NCBI GenBank assembly: GCA_009923315.1
Contig: RFTU01000001.1
Coordinates: forward strand, 56,213-120,212
Direction: 5' to 3'
DNA from: Betaproteobacteria bacterium
Lineage (GTDB): Bacteria; Pseudomonadota; Gammaproteobacteria; Burkholderiales; Burkholderiaceae_C
DNA length: 64,000 bases
Below, one piece after another: positions 17,581 through 26,859 of the stretch (position 1 is its first letter; each line of letters begins with the position of its first letter). The position numbers and the translations under genes were made by a program. The notes below the pieces were generated by a model, which did no database searches, was not told where the DNA came from, and was given only the letters and a program-made list of their open reading frames with translations.

Positions 17581-18369
17581 ATGGACCTTGGAATAGCGGG
17601 CCGCTGGGCCTTGGTGTGCGCAGCCAGCAAAGGCCTGGGACGCGGGTGCGCGCAGGCCCTGGTGCGTGAGGGCGTGAACGTGGTGGTCACCGCCCGCGGT
17701 GATGAAGCACTGCAGGCCACCGCGCGCGAGCTGCGTGCGCTCAACCCGAAGGTCATCGTCCATGCGGTGGCCGGCGACATCACGAGCTCCGAAGGCCGCG
17801 CCTCGGCGCTGGCCGCCTGCCCCCAGGTGGACATCCTCATCAACAACGCTGGTGGTCCCCCGCCTGGCGACTTCCGAGACTGGGACCACCAGACCTGGAT
17901 CAAGGCCCTGGAAGCCAACATGCTCACGCCCATTGAGCTGATCAAGGCCACGGTCGATGGCATGGCCGAGCGCGGCTTTGGTCGGATCATCAACATCACC
18001 TCGGCTGCCGTGAAAGCGCCCATTGACGTGCTGGGTTTGAGCAACGGCGCCCGTTCGGGCCTGACCGGTTTCGTGGCCGGCGTGGCGCGGCAAAAGCGAC
18101 TGGCCTCACGCAACGTCACCATCAACGCCTTGCTGCCCGGGCCCTTCGACACCGATCGTCTGCGCACCACCTTGGCGGGCGCCGCACGCGCCACGGGCAA
18201 GTCCCTTGAGGACGTCACAGCGGCGCGTCGAGAAGCCAACCCCGCCGGTCGCTTTGGCACGGCCGAAGAGTTCGGCGCCGTGTGCGCATTCCTGTGCAGC
18301 GCGCATGCGGGCTACATCAACGGGCAAAACCTCCTGCTCGACGGCGGGGCCTACCCGGGTACCTTCTGA
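17581..18369 (+). CDS. Short-chain dehydrogenase/reductase with an altered active site
   Basis: This 262-residue SDR has the cofactor loop AASKGLGRG (residues 14-22), NNAGG at 89-92 and a catalytic-type Ser141 in NITSAAV. At the positions where the usual Tyr-x3-Lys should be (154 and 158), the sequence is Ser and Arg (LGLSNGARSG). The C-terminus keeps the usual NPAGRFGTAEEFGAVCAFLCSAHAGYINGQNLLLDGG substrate-domain motif. A subfamily with LSN-x2-R at this place exists, so this is probably natural, but the reaction is unknown. It follows the EamA gene by 34 bases. Confidence 0.85.
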   Translation: MDLGIAGRWALVCAASKGLGRGCAQALVREGVNVVVTARGDEALQATARELRALNPKVIVHAVAGDITSSEGRASALAACPQVDILINNAGGPPPGDFRDWDHQTWIKALEANMLTPIELIKATVDGMAERGFGRIINITSAAVKAPIDVLGLSNGARSGLTGFVAGVARQKRLASRNVTINALLPGPFDTDRLRTTLAGAARATGKSLEDVTAARREANPAGRFGTAEEFGAVCAFLCSAHAGYINGQNLLLDGGAYPGTF

Positions 18370-18462
18370 GCGCCAGTGGCCAGCCGGGGCGCGCCGCGTC
18401 CCGATGGTCCTGCTGGCCAGGGCAGCCGTTTCGATGATCGTCGCGAGATTCGCCCAGGGCTC

Positions 18463-19395
18463 TCAGCCTTGACGCTTGACCGACGAGAGCGCAATGCCCC
18501 CCACAATGAGCCCGAACGCCATCAGGTGGTAGCCCTGTGGCCACTGCCCCAGCAGTGCACCCTGCATCAGCCCGGCAAACAACGGGGTGAGGTTGGCAAA
18601 CAACGACGCCAGTGCCGGCCCGGCTTGCGCCACGCCGATGCCCCAACTTCGATACGCGATCAGGGAAGGCCCAAGTGCCGTGAAGATGACGGCCGCCACC
18701 ACGCCGGCAGACCACTGAATATCGGCCGCGCCGATCAGCGCTTCAGCCCCAGCCGACAGGGCCGACCAGCCGATACCAAAGAGGGTTTGCACCAGCAGGA
18801 AGCCCGCCCAATCCTGGCTGGGCTTGGGGATGCCGGTTTGCAGCGCCACCGGTGGCTTGGACAGCATCCAACTGTAGAAACACCAAGAGATGATGGCCCC
18901 GATCATCATCACATCGCCGGGTACGAAGGCGATGTCGGCTAGGCGGGAAAAGTCCCCCCGTGACAGCACGAGCAGCACTCCGGCCAGCGAGCAGGCCGCG
19001 CTGACGAGCTCCCTCGGTCCAGGCTTCTGTCCGTAAAACAGAGCGCCGATGGACAGCATCCACAGTGGCGAGCTGGCTGCAATCAGCGTCACGTTCAGTG
19101 GCGTCGAGGTGGTCAGGGCCAGATACTGCAGCGCGTTGTAGGCTCCCACCCCCAGCAGGCCCAGGACGGCCAGCGGCACCCGCCTCTCCCACAGCGCTGC
19201 CCGCTGCTCGGCCGTCTTGATGGCCTGCCACCCCAGCGGCAGCAGGATCAGCAGAGCCAGGCTCCAGCGCAGGAGGTTCAGTTGCAGCGGGGGCACCAGG
19301 CCCACCATCAGGCGTCCCACCACGGCGTTGCCCGCCCACATCAATGGCGGCAGCAGCATCAGCAGGACCAGGCGAAGGTTCAGGGTGTGGGGCAT
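18463..19395 (-). CDS. EamA/DMT family transporter
   Basis: This 310-residue protein has ten hydrophobic helices in two EamA repeats. The first begins LVLLMLLPPLMWAGNAVVGRLMVGLVPPLQLNLLRW, and the second includes PSLIAYRSWGIGVAQAGPALASLFANLTPLFAGLMQGALLGQ. This is a typical member with unknown substrate, distinct in sequence from the EamA gene at 16590. The ATG at 19395 is placed directly before the first helix. It is convergent with the SDR gene and divergent from the quinone oxidoreductase. Confidence 0.85.
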   Translation of the reverse strand: MPHTLNLRLVLLMLLPPLMWAGNAVVGRLMVGLVPPLQLNLLRWSLALLILLPLGWQAIKTAEQRAALWERRVPLAVLGLLGVGAYNALQYLALTTSTPLNVTLIAASSPLWMLSIGALFYGQKPGPRELVSAACSLAGVLLVLSRGDFSRLADIAFVPGDVMMIGAIISWCFYSWMLSKPPVALQTGIPKPSQDWAGFLLVQTLFGIGWSALSAGAEALIGAADIQWSAGVVAAVIFTALGPSLIAYRSWGIGVAQAGPALASLFANLTPLFAGLMQGALLGQWPQGYHLMAFGLIVGGIALSSVKRQG

Positions 19396-19552
19396 GCCGC
19401 GCCGATTATGGGCCTGTGTCGCCACCGTCGCTGGGTTGGCGCTTGCCAGGCGCCCCTGTGGGCAGCGGCAAGCCTGCCCTCAGCCAACGGCAACACGGGG
19501 TCGAGTCCGAAGTGGCACACTTTGCGGCAAACCGACTCCATGGAGACCCTGC

Positions 19553-20545
19553 ATGTCCACCACCATCCGCGCCATCCAGATTGCCCAATTCGGCGGACCC
19601 GACCAGCTGCAGGTCGTCAGCCGCGAGGTGGGCGATCCCGGCCCCGGCGAGATTCGCATCCGACACAAGGCCGTTGGCCTGAATTACATCGATGTGTACA
19701 TGAGAACGGGCCTGTACCCCAATGCACTGCCCATGACCTTGGGCATGGAAGGCGCGGGTATCGTGGAAGCGGTGGGCGAGGGCGTGACGCACCTGGCAGT
19801 GGGCGACCGTGCCGCCTACGCCAGCCAGCCTCCGGGCAGTTACTGCGAAGCACGCGTGATGCCGGCCAAGTGCGTGGTCAAACTGCCCGACGCGATCAGC
19901 TTCGAAGAAGGTGCGGCCATGATGCTCAAGGGCCTGACGGTGCAGTACCTGCTCAAGAAGACGCAGCCCCAAGGAGGTCTGAAGGCCGGTGACTTCATCC
20001 TCTTCCACGCCGCGGCGGGCGGCGTGGGCCTGATCGCCTGCCAGTGGGCCCGCGCCATGGGCCTGCAGCTGATCGGCACAGCCGGCGGCGCAGACAAGTG
20101 CAAGCTCGCACTCGAACACGGCGCCTCGCACGTGATCGACTACCGCGGCGAGAACTTCGTGGAACGCGTGAAGGCGATCACCGGCGGCAAGGGCGTGCGT
20201 GCGGTCTACGATTCCATCGGCAAGGACACGTTCGAAGGCTCGCTCGATTGCCTGAGCCCCTTCGGTCTGTTGGCCACCTACGGCAATGCCTCGGGTCCCG
20301 TGCCCCCCTTCAATCTCGGCGCCTTGGGTCCCAAGGGGTCGCTCTATGTCACCCGACCGACGTTGTTCACCCATCTGGCCACCCGCGAGAGCACGCAGGC
20401 CATGGCTGACGATCTGTTCGCCATGGTCACCAGTGGCCAGGTGAAGATCCGCATCGACCAGCGCTACCCCTTGGCGCAGGTGGGCCAGGCGCACGCCGAT
20501 CTCGAATCGCGCAAGACCACCGGCTCGACGGTCCTGCTGCCTTGA
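19553..20545 (+). CDS. NADPH:quinone oxidoreductase family (zeta-crystallin-like)
   Basis: This 330-residue medium-chain dehydrogenase lacks the catalytic zinc ligands and has the quinone-oxidoreductase pattern: RAIQIAQFGGPDQLQVV at the N-terminus, GLNYIDVYMRTGLYP, TLGMEGAGIVEAVGEGVTHLAVGDRAAYA, and the NADPH-binding loop HAAAGGVGLIACQWARAMG followed by IGTAGGADKCKLA. It resembles E. coli Qor over its whole length. It reduces quinones or enones with NADPH in the cytoplasm. A GGAGA sequence precedes the ATG by about seven bases. Confidence 0.9.
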   Translation: MSTTIRAIQIAQFGGPDQLQVVSREVGDPGPGEIRIRHKAVGLNYIDVYMRTGLYPNALPMTLGMEGAGIVEAVGEGVTHLAVGDRAAYASQPPGSYCEARVMPAKCVVKLPDAISFEEGAAMMLKGLTVQYLLKKTQPQGGLKAGDFILFHAAAGGVGLIACQWARAMGLQLIGTAGGADKCKLALEHGASHVIDYRGENFVERVKAITGGKGVRAVYDSIGKDTFEGSLDCLSPFGLLATYGNASGPVPPFNLGALGPKGSLYVTRPTLFTHLATRESTQAMADDLFAMVTSGQVKIRIDQRYPLAQVGQAHADLESRKTTGSTVLLP

Positions 20546-20571
20546 GCGGATTGAACGGACCCTGCCTGGCC

Positions 20572-20598
20572 TCAGGCGCGATCAGCGCCCGCGCCTGA
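20572..20598. repeat. 9-bp inverted repeat between convergent qor-type gene and lspA
   Basis: TCAGGCGCG (20572-20580) pairs with CGCGCCTGA (20590-20598) around a 9-base loop. It overlaps the lspA stop codon. It may help end both convergent transcripts, but no T-run follows on either strand, so it is not a canonical intrinsic terminator. Confidence 0.4.
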
Positions 20599-21079
20599 CC
20601 CTGAGCACCTCATCGAGGATCAGGCAGGCCGCCCCCAGCGTGATCGCGCTGTCGGCCAGATTGAAGGCGGGAAAGTGCCAGCCCGCGGCATGGAAGTCCA
20701 GCATGTCCACCACGTAGCCGTGGACGGCACGGTCGATCACATTGCCCAGCGCGCCGCCCAGGATCATGGTGATCGAAAAGCAAAACAGGCGTTGCCCGGG
20801 ATGCCGGTGCAGCATCCACACGATGAACACCGACGCCACCACGCCGATGCCGATGAAGAACCAGCGCTGCCAGCCGGATGCTCCGGCCAGGAAGGAAAAC
20901 GCCGCGCCGGTGTTGTGCACCCGCACGATGTTGAAGAATGAGGTGATGGGCATCGAGTCGCCCCAGGCGAATGAGCCCAGGATCAACACCTTGGTGAACT
21001 GATCCAGCACGATCACCATCAGGGCCAGCGCCAGCCAGCTCGGCAGGCCGCCCCCCCAGCGCTTCTTGAGGCCGCTCAC
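20582..21079 (-). CDS. lspA: Lipoprotein signal peptidase (signal peptidase II)
   Basis: LspA removes the signal peptide of prolipoproteins after diacylglyceryl transfer. The 165-residue product has four hydrophobic helices and the family motifs: [27 protein letters not shown], the catalytic-Asp segment [20 protein letters not shown], and the second catalytic Asp in [12 protein letters not shown]. The frame extends upstream into ileS; the GTG at 21079 gives the normal length and N-terminus and leaves 70 bases after the ileS stop. It sits downstream of ileS as in the classical ribF-ileS-lspA order. Confidence 0.92.
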   Translation of the reverse strand: MSGLKKRWGGGLPSWLALALMVIVLDQFTKVLILGSFAWGDSMPITSFFNIVRVHNTGAAFSFLAGASGWQRWFFIGIGVVASVFIVWMLHRHPGQRLFCFSITMILGGALGNVIDRAVHGYVVDMLDFHAAGWHFPAFNLADSAITLGAACLILDEVLRVRRGR

Positions 21080-21149
21080 GAGGGCCTCCACGCAGCGGGC
21101 AGCGTCACGGCCGGCCGTGCGCAAGCTGCGAAGGCCAGCGCGCCCATCG

Positions 21150-23985
21150 TCACGCCACGGTGCGGACTTCGCCCGCACCATGCAGGTTGCTCACGCAGCG
21201 CCCGCAAATCCCGGGATGCGCCGCATCGGCCCCCACATCCGCGCGCCAGTGCCAGCAGCGCTCGCACTTGGCGTGCGTGCTGGGCATGACCTGTACGCTC
21301 AGCTCGCGGCCGGCAACCGCCTGCGCGGCCGAGGTGATCGTCACGAACCTGAGGTCGTCGCCCAAGCTGTGCAGCAGGGCCAAGTCATCGGGCGCGGCTT
21401 GCACCCGCACCTCGGCTTGTAGCGAAGAGCCCACCTGCCCCTGTGTGCGCACATCCTCAATGGCCTTGTTGATCGCAGCCCGAATCTCGATGAGGCGGCC
21501 CCACTTGGCCAGCAGCGCCCCATCGGCGGCCGGCAGCGTCCAGTACTCCTGCGAGAAAATCGATTCGTTTCGGTGCTCGCCACCGTGCAAGGCCCAGGCC
21601 TCCTCAGCGGTGAAGCTCAGGAAAGGCGCCATCCAGCGCAGCATCGCGTGGGTGATGTGCCACAGCGCTGTCTGTGCGCTGCGCCGCGCCAGGCTCTTCG
21701 GTGCGGTGGTGTACAGCCGGTCCTTCAGCACATCCAGGTAAAAGGCCCCCAGGTCTTCTGAGCAGTACACCTGCAGCTTGGCCACCACGGGGTGGAATTC
21801 ATACACCTGGAAGTGGCCCAAGATCTCGGCCTGCAACTGCGAAGCTCGCGCCAAAGCGTAGCGGTCGACTTCGAGCATCTGCTCCACCGGCACCGCGTCC
21901 GACGCCGCATCGAAGTCGCTGGTGTTGGCCAACAGGAACCGCAGGGTGTTGCGCACGCGGCGGTAGGCGTCCACCACCCGGGCCAGGATCTTGTCGTCGA
22001 TGCCCAGGTCACCGCTGTAGTCGGTGGCCGCGCACCACAGACGCAGGATTTCGGCGCCGTACTTTTGATACACCTGCTGCGGCTCCACGCCATTGCCCAG
22101 GCTCTTGCTCATCTTGCGGCCCTGACCGTCCACCACGAAGCCGTGGGTGAGCAGCCCGCGGTACGGCGCGCGGTCGAACAAGGCGCAGCCCAACAGCAGG
22201 GAGGAATGGAACCAGCCGCGGTGCTGGTCGTGCCCTTCCAGATACAGATCGGCCTCTGGGCCGTCGGCATGGAAGCCCCCGGGGTGTTGGGCACGCAGCA
22301 CATGCCAGAAACTTGAGCCCGAATCGAACCAGACTTCCAGGATGTCGGTGCTCTTGCTGTAGTGCACAGCATCTTCGGCACCCAGGATGTCTTCGGTGCT
22401 GACGCGGCTCCAGGCCTCGATGCCGCCCTTCTCGACGATATCGGCCGCCTGATCCAGGATCTCCATCGTGCGAGGGTGCAGCTCACCGGAGTCCCGGTGC
22501 AGGAAGAAGGGCAGGGGCACGCCCCAGCTGCGTTGGCGGCTGATGCACCAGTCCGGCCGGTTGGCGATCATGTCGCGCAGTCGCACGCGGCCGTTCTCGG
22601 GGTAGAAGCTGGTGTGGTCGATGGCATCCAGCGCCAACTGGCGCAAGGTCTTGGACGCCTTGTCCCGGCTGAACACGCGCGCGGTAGATCACCGGCGTCT
22701 TGTGGCGCCAGCAGTGTGGGTAGCTGTGCTGGATGTCGGTGGTGTTGAGGATGCGGCCGGCTGCGCGCAGCGTCTGGATGATGTGGGGAATGGCCTTCCA
22801 AATGTGCTGACCGCCGAACAGCGGGAAATCGGCCATGTACACGCCGCTGCCCTGCACCGGATTGAGGATGTCGGTCAGGCTCATGCCGTGAGCCCGGCAG
22901 GCATTGAAGTCGTCCAGGCCATAAGCCGGCGACGAGTGCACGATGCCGGTGCCGTCCTCGGCCGTGGCGTAGTCGGCCAGGAACACCGGGCTGAAGCGGT
23001 CGTAGCCGGGGTCGGTCTCGGCCAGCGGGTGCTTGAAGCGGATGCCCCCCAGCGTCTCGCCCAGGGTGGTGGCCAGTACCGTGCCCGCCAGACCCCAGCG
23101 TTGCAGGCACGGGTCGACCAGGGAGTGGGCCATCATCATCAGCCCCCGCTCGGTCTGCACCAATGCGTACTCCAGCGCGGGATTCAAGTTCAGCGCCTGG
23201 TTGGCCGGAATCGTCCAAGCCGTGGTGGTCCAGATCACCGCGAAGGCCGGTTGCTCCAGAGCCGCCAATCCAAATGCGTCAGCCAACTTCTCGGGTTCCG
23301 CACAGGGAAAGGCCACATCCAGCGTGGTGCTCTTCTTGTCCGCGTATTCGATCTCGAACTCGGCCAGCGAGGAGCCACAGTCAAAGCACCAGTGCACCGG
23401 CTTCAAGCCGCGGTACACGAAGCCGCGTTCGATCACGCGCTTGAAGGCGCGGATCTGCGAGGCTTCATTGGCTGGATCCATCGTGGCGTAGCGGTGTGGC
23501 CAATCGCCCAGCACGCCCAGACGCTTGAAGTCCACCATCTGCTGGGCAATCTGTTGGCTCGCATAGGCTCGGCTCTTGGCCTGCATGTCGTCGCGGCTCA
23601 GGCTGCGGCCAAACTGCTTCTCGATGGCGTTTTCGATCGGCAGTCCGTGGCAATCCCATCCTGGCACGTATTGCGCATCGAAGCCCGCCAATTGCCGGGC
23701 CTTGACGATCATGTCCTTGAGAATCTTGTTGGCCGCATGGCCCATGTGAATCTGGCCATTGGCATAGGGCGGGCCGTCATGCAGGACAAACAGCGGCTTG
23801 CCGCATCGCGCATCGCGCAAGCGACGGTAACGGCCTTCTCGTTCCCATTGGTCGATCCAACCCGGCTCGCGCTTGGGCAGGTCTCCGCGCATGGGGAAGG
23901 GCGTGTCGGGCAGGTTCAGGGTTTGGCGGTGGTCACCGCCGTCCGGGCTGGATGCGGCCGCGCCGCTTCGCTGGTGGTCGTTCAT
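21150..23985 (-). pseudogene. ileS: Isoleucyl-tRNA synthetase, reading frame broken by a small internal deletion
   Basis: Two frames together encode one IleS. The first (ATG at 23985) carries [19 protein letters not shown], the HIGH-type motif [19 protein letters not shown] and the editing domain, and ends at [13 protein letters not shown] (around 22680). The second (from about 22676) resumes at [19 protein letters not shown] and contains [20 protein letters not shown], the KMSKS loop [10 protein letters not shown] and C-terminal zinc motifs CERCWHW and CGRC. Relatives have about a dozen residues, including a conserved QWF, between these blocks. Loss of 3k-1 bases (roughly 35-40) would explain both the gap and the frame change. 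IleS is essential, so this is either an assembly/sequencing error or a dispensable copy; the rest looks intact and well conserved. Confidence 0.85.
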
Positions 23986-24298
23986 GGCTTCAATCGAGGC
24001 GGTGGCCTGGTCGTGGCGCACCGCTTGGTGCAAATCATGGCCAGCCGGGCTGGTCGGGTTTGCCGGATGTCCGACAGAGGATGCTCAAGTGCGGCCCGGC
24101 CAGACCGGGCAGCATCGAGCGCTTGAGGCTCGCGGGGCCGCCCGAGCCGTGCGGGGCGGGCCGCCGTGCTCAGCGGCGAATTCGGTCGCGCGTGGTTTGC
24201 CGCCGGGTGCAGGCACCGTGCGGTTCCAAGCCATGACCCACCAACCCGCGCGAACCATGCCGTCGATTCAAGCCGGTCAGCAGGCCCAGGACAAGCCC
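23986..24298. other. Divergent intergenic region, ileS / OmpV-type gene
   Basis: These 313 bases separate the minus-strand ileS from the plus-strand OmpV/MipA gene and presumably hold both promoters. I see no convincing gene, RNA structure or strong promoter here. Short open frames that cross it are compositional. Confidence 0.5.
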
Positions 24299-25210
24299 AT
24301 GACGCCCAGTAGGATGCATGGCGTGAGTGTACCGTCAGCCTCCCGCTGTGCGCCGGCACCGCCTTGGCCCCGGTGGGCTCGTGGCGCGGTTTGGGGCATG
24401 GGTGTCCTGGCCTTGGCCTGGCCACTGGCCGCTGCAGCTCAGGCCGAGCCCATCGCCACGGCGGGGCCTTTGTCCGCCTATCGCCTGGGCGCTTTGGGCG
24501 TGTCGGTGTCTCGGCGCCCCGAGTTTGCCGGTGGCGACCGCGTGTCCTGGTCCTTCACGCCCAACTTCGTGCTGCACGGAGGCCGACTGACCTTGAGCAA
24601 TGGTGGTCCCCTGGCCAGCCGCGCCGGCGAGCCGGCCGAAGCCGGCCTTGCCGCTGATCTGTTCTCCAGGGACCGCTTGAGCCTTCGCGCATCGCTGAAC
24701 TTCGAACCGGGGCGCAAGAGTGGCGACATTGGGCGATTGGCGGGCCTGCACGACATCCCCGCTCACCTGCGCGGGCGGGTGCTGGTCGCCTGGCGCTTGC
24801 ATCCGCAGTGGGAGTTGATGGGCGTGTGGCGGGGTGACCTCACCGATCGGGGGACCGGCACCAGCGCCGAGGCAGTCCTGCTGCACGAGTGGCGGCCTGA
24901 GTTCCTGGCCCACGGGAGGTGGCGCGTGTCCGCTGGGGTGGCGGCCCAGTGGCGCGATGCCCGCCAAGCCAACCAGCTGCATGGCGTGACGCAAGAAGAC
25001 GCTTCACGCTCGGCATTCCCCGTCTACCGGTTGAACGCAGGCATCACCGATGCGCGTGCGTTTGCCAACTGGCGACGCGAACTGGATGGTCAGTGGGTGG
25101 TCTATGGCACCGTGGCCTACGAGGCGCTGCTGCGCGAGGCTGCACACAGCCCCATCGTGCAGCAGCCCCGCGCCATCAGCATGGGCATGGGGTTGGGCAG
25201 GCGCTTCTAG
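24299..25210 (+). CDS. MipA/OmpV family outer-membrane protein
   Basis: This 303-residue protein begins with a long Arg-containing signal peptide (WARGAVWGMGVLALAWPLAAAAQA, cleavage near residue 49). The mature barrel has the MipA/OmpV pattern: LGALGVSVSRRPEFAGGDRVSWSFTPNFVLHGGRLTL at the start, a central RLHPQWELMGVWRGDLTDRGTGTSAEAVLL strand set, and a C-terminal aromatic ending (GLGRRF). Family members scaffold murein enzymes or act as general outer-membrane proteins. An AGGA precedes the ATG at 24299; the ATG at 24314 is an alternative. It splits the usual ribF-ileS pair and overlaps the ribF end by four bases. Confidence 0.78.
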   Translation: MTPSRMHGVSVPSASRCAPAPPWPRWARGAVWGMGVLALAWPLAAAAQAEPIATAGPLSAYRLGALGVSVSRRPEFAGGDRVSWSFTPNFVLHGGRLTLSNGGPLASRAGEPAEAGLAADLFSRDRLSLRASLNFEPGRKSGDIGRLAGLHDIPAHLRGRVLVAWRLHPQWELMGVWRGDLTDRGTGTSAEAVLLHEWRPEFLAHGRWRVSAGVAAQWRDARQANQLHGVTQEDASRSAFPVYRLNAGITDARAFANWRRELDGQWVVYGTVAYEALLREAAHSPIVQQPRAISMGMGLGRRF

Positions 25211-26193
25211 CGGGACGATCTGGACTGCAGCCAGGCCCGGGCATCGCTCACGTCGCGTGCAATGCCCAGCTCCAGGGCCTGCAGCGATTCGTAGCGCAGC
25301 TCATCGTGCAGCTTGTGCAGCAGGTCCACACCCACGGCGCGCCCATAGCCCGCATGGGTGGCCAGTGGCCACTCCAGGCAATGCACCTCCAACAATACCC
25401 GACCGGCGTCTTCCACGGTCGGGCGCACACCCAGGCTGGCCACGCCAGGCAGCGGGTTGGGTGTCAAGCCGTGGACTTCCACCACAAAGATCCCCATGGC
25501 CGCTGGCTTGGCGTGGGCGATGCGAAGGTTCAGGGTGCGAAAGCCATCATCACGCCCTGGTGCACTGGCACCCAACTGGCGGCCCAACTGGCGACCCCGC
25601 ACCACATGCCCGCTGATCCGGTAGGGTCGGCCCAGCAGCGCAGCGGCCTTCGTCATGTCACCGTCGGCCAATGCCTGCCGAACGGCCGAGCTTGATACCC
25701 GAAGACCATGCACCTCGTAGCTCATCATCCGCGCCACGTCCAGCCCTCGCGCGCCACCATGCGCATCCAGCAAGGCATAGTCGCCGGCGCGTTTGGCGCC
25801 AAAGCGGAAGTCGTCACCCACCAGCAGGTACTTCGCGCGAAGGTCCTGCAGCAGCATCCGGTCGATGAACTCCGTGGGGCTGAGCGCGGCCAGGCGCTCA
25901 TCAAACCGGGTCACCACCACCTCATCAATCCCGCAGCGCTGGAGCTCCAGCAGCTTGTCGCGCAGCGACCCCACGCGCGAGGGCGCACGCTCAGGCTGTC
26001 CCATGCGATGGGCAAAGAAGTCGCGCGGATTGGGCTCAAAGGTCATCACGCACGCGGGCAGTCCGCGCTGGCGGGCTTCCCCGCGCAGCAGCGCCAACAT
26101 CGCCTGATGGCCTCGATGCACGCCATCGAAGTTGCCGATGGTCAGGGCGCACGGCGGGCAGGCATGCGGTCGACGGGCGCGGTAAACCTTCAT
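25207..26193 (-). CDS. ribF: Bifunctional riboflavin kinase / FAD synthetase
   Basis: RibF phosphorylates riboflavin to FMN and adenylylates FMN to FAD. The 328-residue protein has the N-terminal nucleotidyltransferase motif LTIGNFDGVHRGHQAMLALL, the MTFEPNPRDFF segment, VGDDFRFGAKRAGDYALL, and the SSSAVRQALADGDMTKAAALLGRPYRISGHVVRG linker. The C-terminal kinase domain follows (TLNLRIAHAKPAAMGIFVVEVHG, GVASLGVRPTVEDAGRVLLEVHCLEW). The ATG at 26193 was chosen over a longer frame because it gives the normal MKVYR-like start. It stands where ribF is expected relative to ileS and lspA. Confidence 0.95.
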   Translation of the reverse strand: MKVYRARRPHACPPCALTIGNFDGVHRGHQAMLALLRGEARQRGLPACVMTFEPNPRDFFAHRMGQPERAPSRVGSLRDKLLELQRCGIDEVVVTRFDERLAALSPTEFIDRMLLQDLRAKYLLVGDDFRFGAKRAGDYALLDAHGGARGLDVARMMSYEVHGLRVSSSAVRQALADGDMTKAAALLGRPYRISGHVVRGRQLGRQLGASAPGRDDGFRTLNLRIAHAKPAAMGIFVVEVHGLTPNPLPGVASLGVRPTVEDAGRVLLEVHCLEWPLATHAGYGRAVGVDLLHKLHDELRYESLQALELGIARDVSDARAWLQSRSSR

Positions 26194-26276
26194 GGCCACA
26201 TTATCTGGCCATGCACCCGCGCAGTGCCCGGGCTTGAGCGGCCGGCTAGACTGCGCGCTTTGGCTTCCGTGCGCGC

Positions 26277-26846
26277 ATGTCTCTTCCCCCATTGATCCTC
26301 GGCCTAGGCGGCACCCCGCGCGCCGGTTCGACCACCGAACGGTGCCTGCGCTTGGCCCTGGACCATGCGCAAAGCCTGGGCTGCCGCACCCTGCTGCTGT
26401 CCGGACCAGACTTGCCCTGCGAGATCTACGAGTTCGACCCCACCGAGCGCAGCCCCAAAGCCAGAGCGCTGGTGCAGGCCCTGCGTGAGGCCGACGGACT
26501 GATCCTGGCGTCACCCTCGTACCACGGTTCGATGTCGGGCCTGCTGAAGAACGCGCTGGACTACGCTGAAGACCTGCGACAGGACCAGCGTGTGTACCTG
26601 CAAGACCGGGCTGTGGGTTGTATCGTGTGTGCCGAGGGTGCACAGGCCTTGGGTTCTACCCTGTTGGCCTTGCGTTCGGTGGTGCATGCGCTGCGCGCAT
26701 GGCCAACGCCCTTTGGCGCCGCGGTGCACACCGCCGTGCGGCCGTTTGATGACCAGGGGCGCGTCACCGACGACAGCGTTCAGCGTGCGTGTGAGACGGT
26801 GGCCGAAGAGGTGGTGGCCTTCGTGCGCCGCTGGGGCCCCACCTGA
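26277..26846 (+). CDS. NADPH-dependent FMN reductase family protein
   Basis: This 189-residue flavodoxin-like protein has the FMN-phosphate loop LGGTPRAGSTTERCLRLAL and the second loop LASPSYHGSMSGLLKNALDYAEDL. It matches the NADPH-dependent FMN/azo reductase family, which reduces FMN, quinones or chromate with NADPH in the cytoplasm. The physiological acceptor is not indicated. It is divergent from ribF (84-base gap), so a link with flavin supply is possible but unproven. Confidence 0.87.
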   Translation: MSLPPLILGLGGTPRAGSTTERCLRLALDHAQSLGCRTLLLSGPDLPCEIYEFDPTERSPKARALVQALREADGLILASPSYHGSMSGLLKNALDYAEDLRQDQRVYLQDRAVGCIVCAEGAQALGSTLLALRSVVHALRAWPTPFGAAVHTAVRPFDDQGRVTDDSVQRACETVAEEVVAFVRRWGPT

Positions 26847-26859
26847 GCGCCACTGCGCC

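Noticed and set aside
23986-24298. T-box or leader RNA controlling ileS
   Set aside because: No T-box consensus or terminator/antiterminator pair is visible, and T-boxes are not expected in betaproteobacteria.
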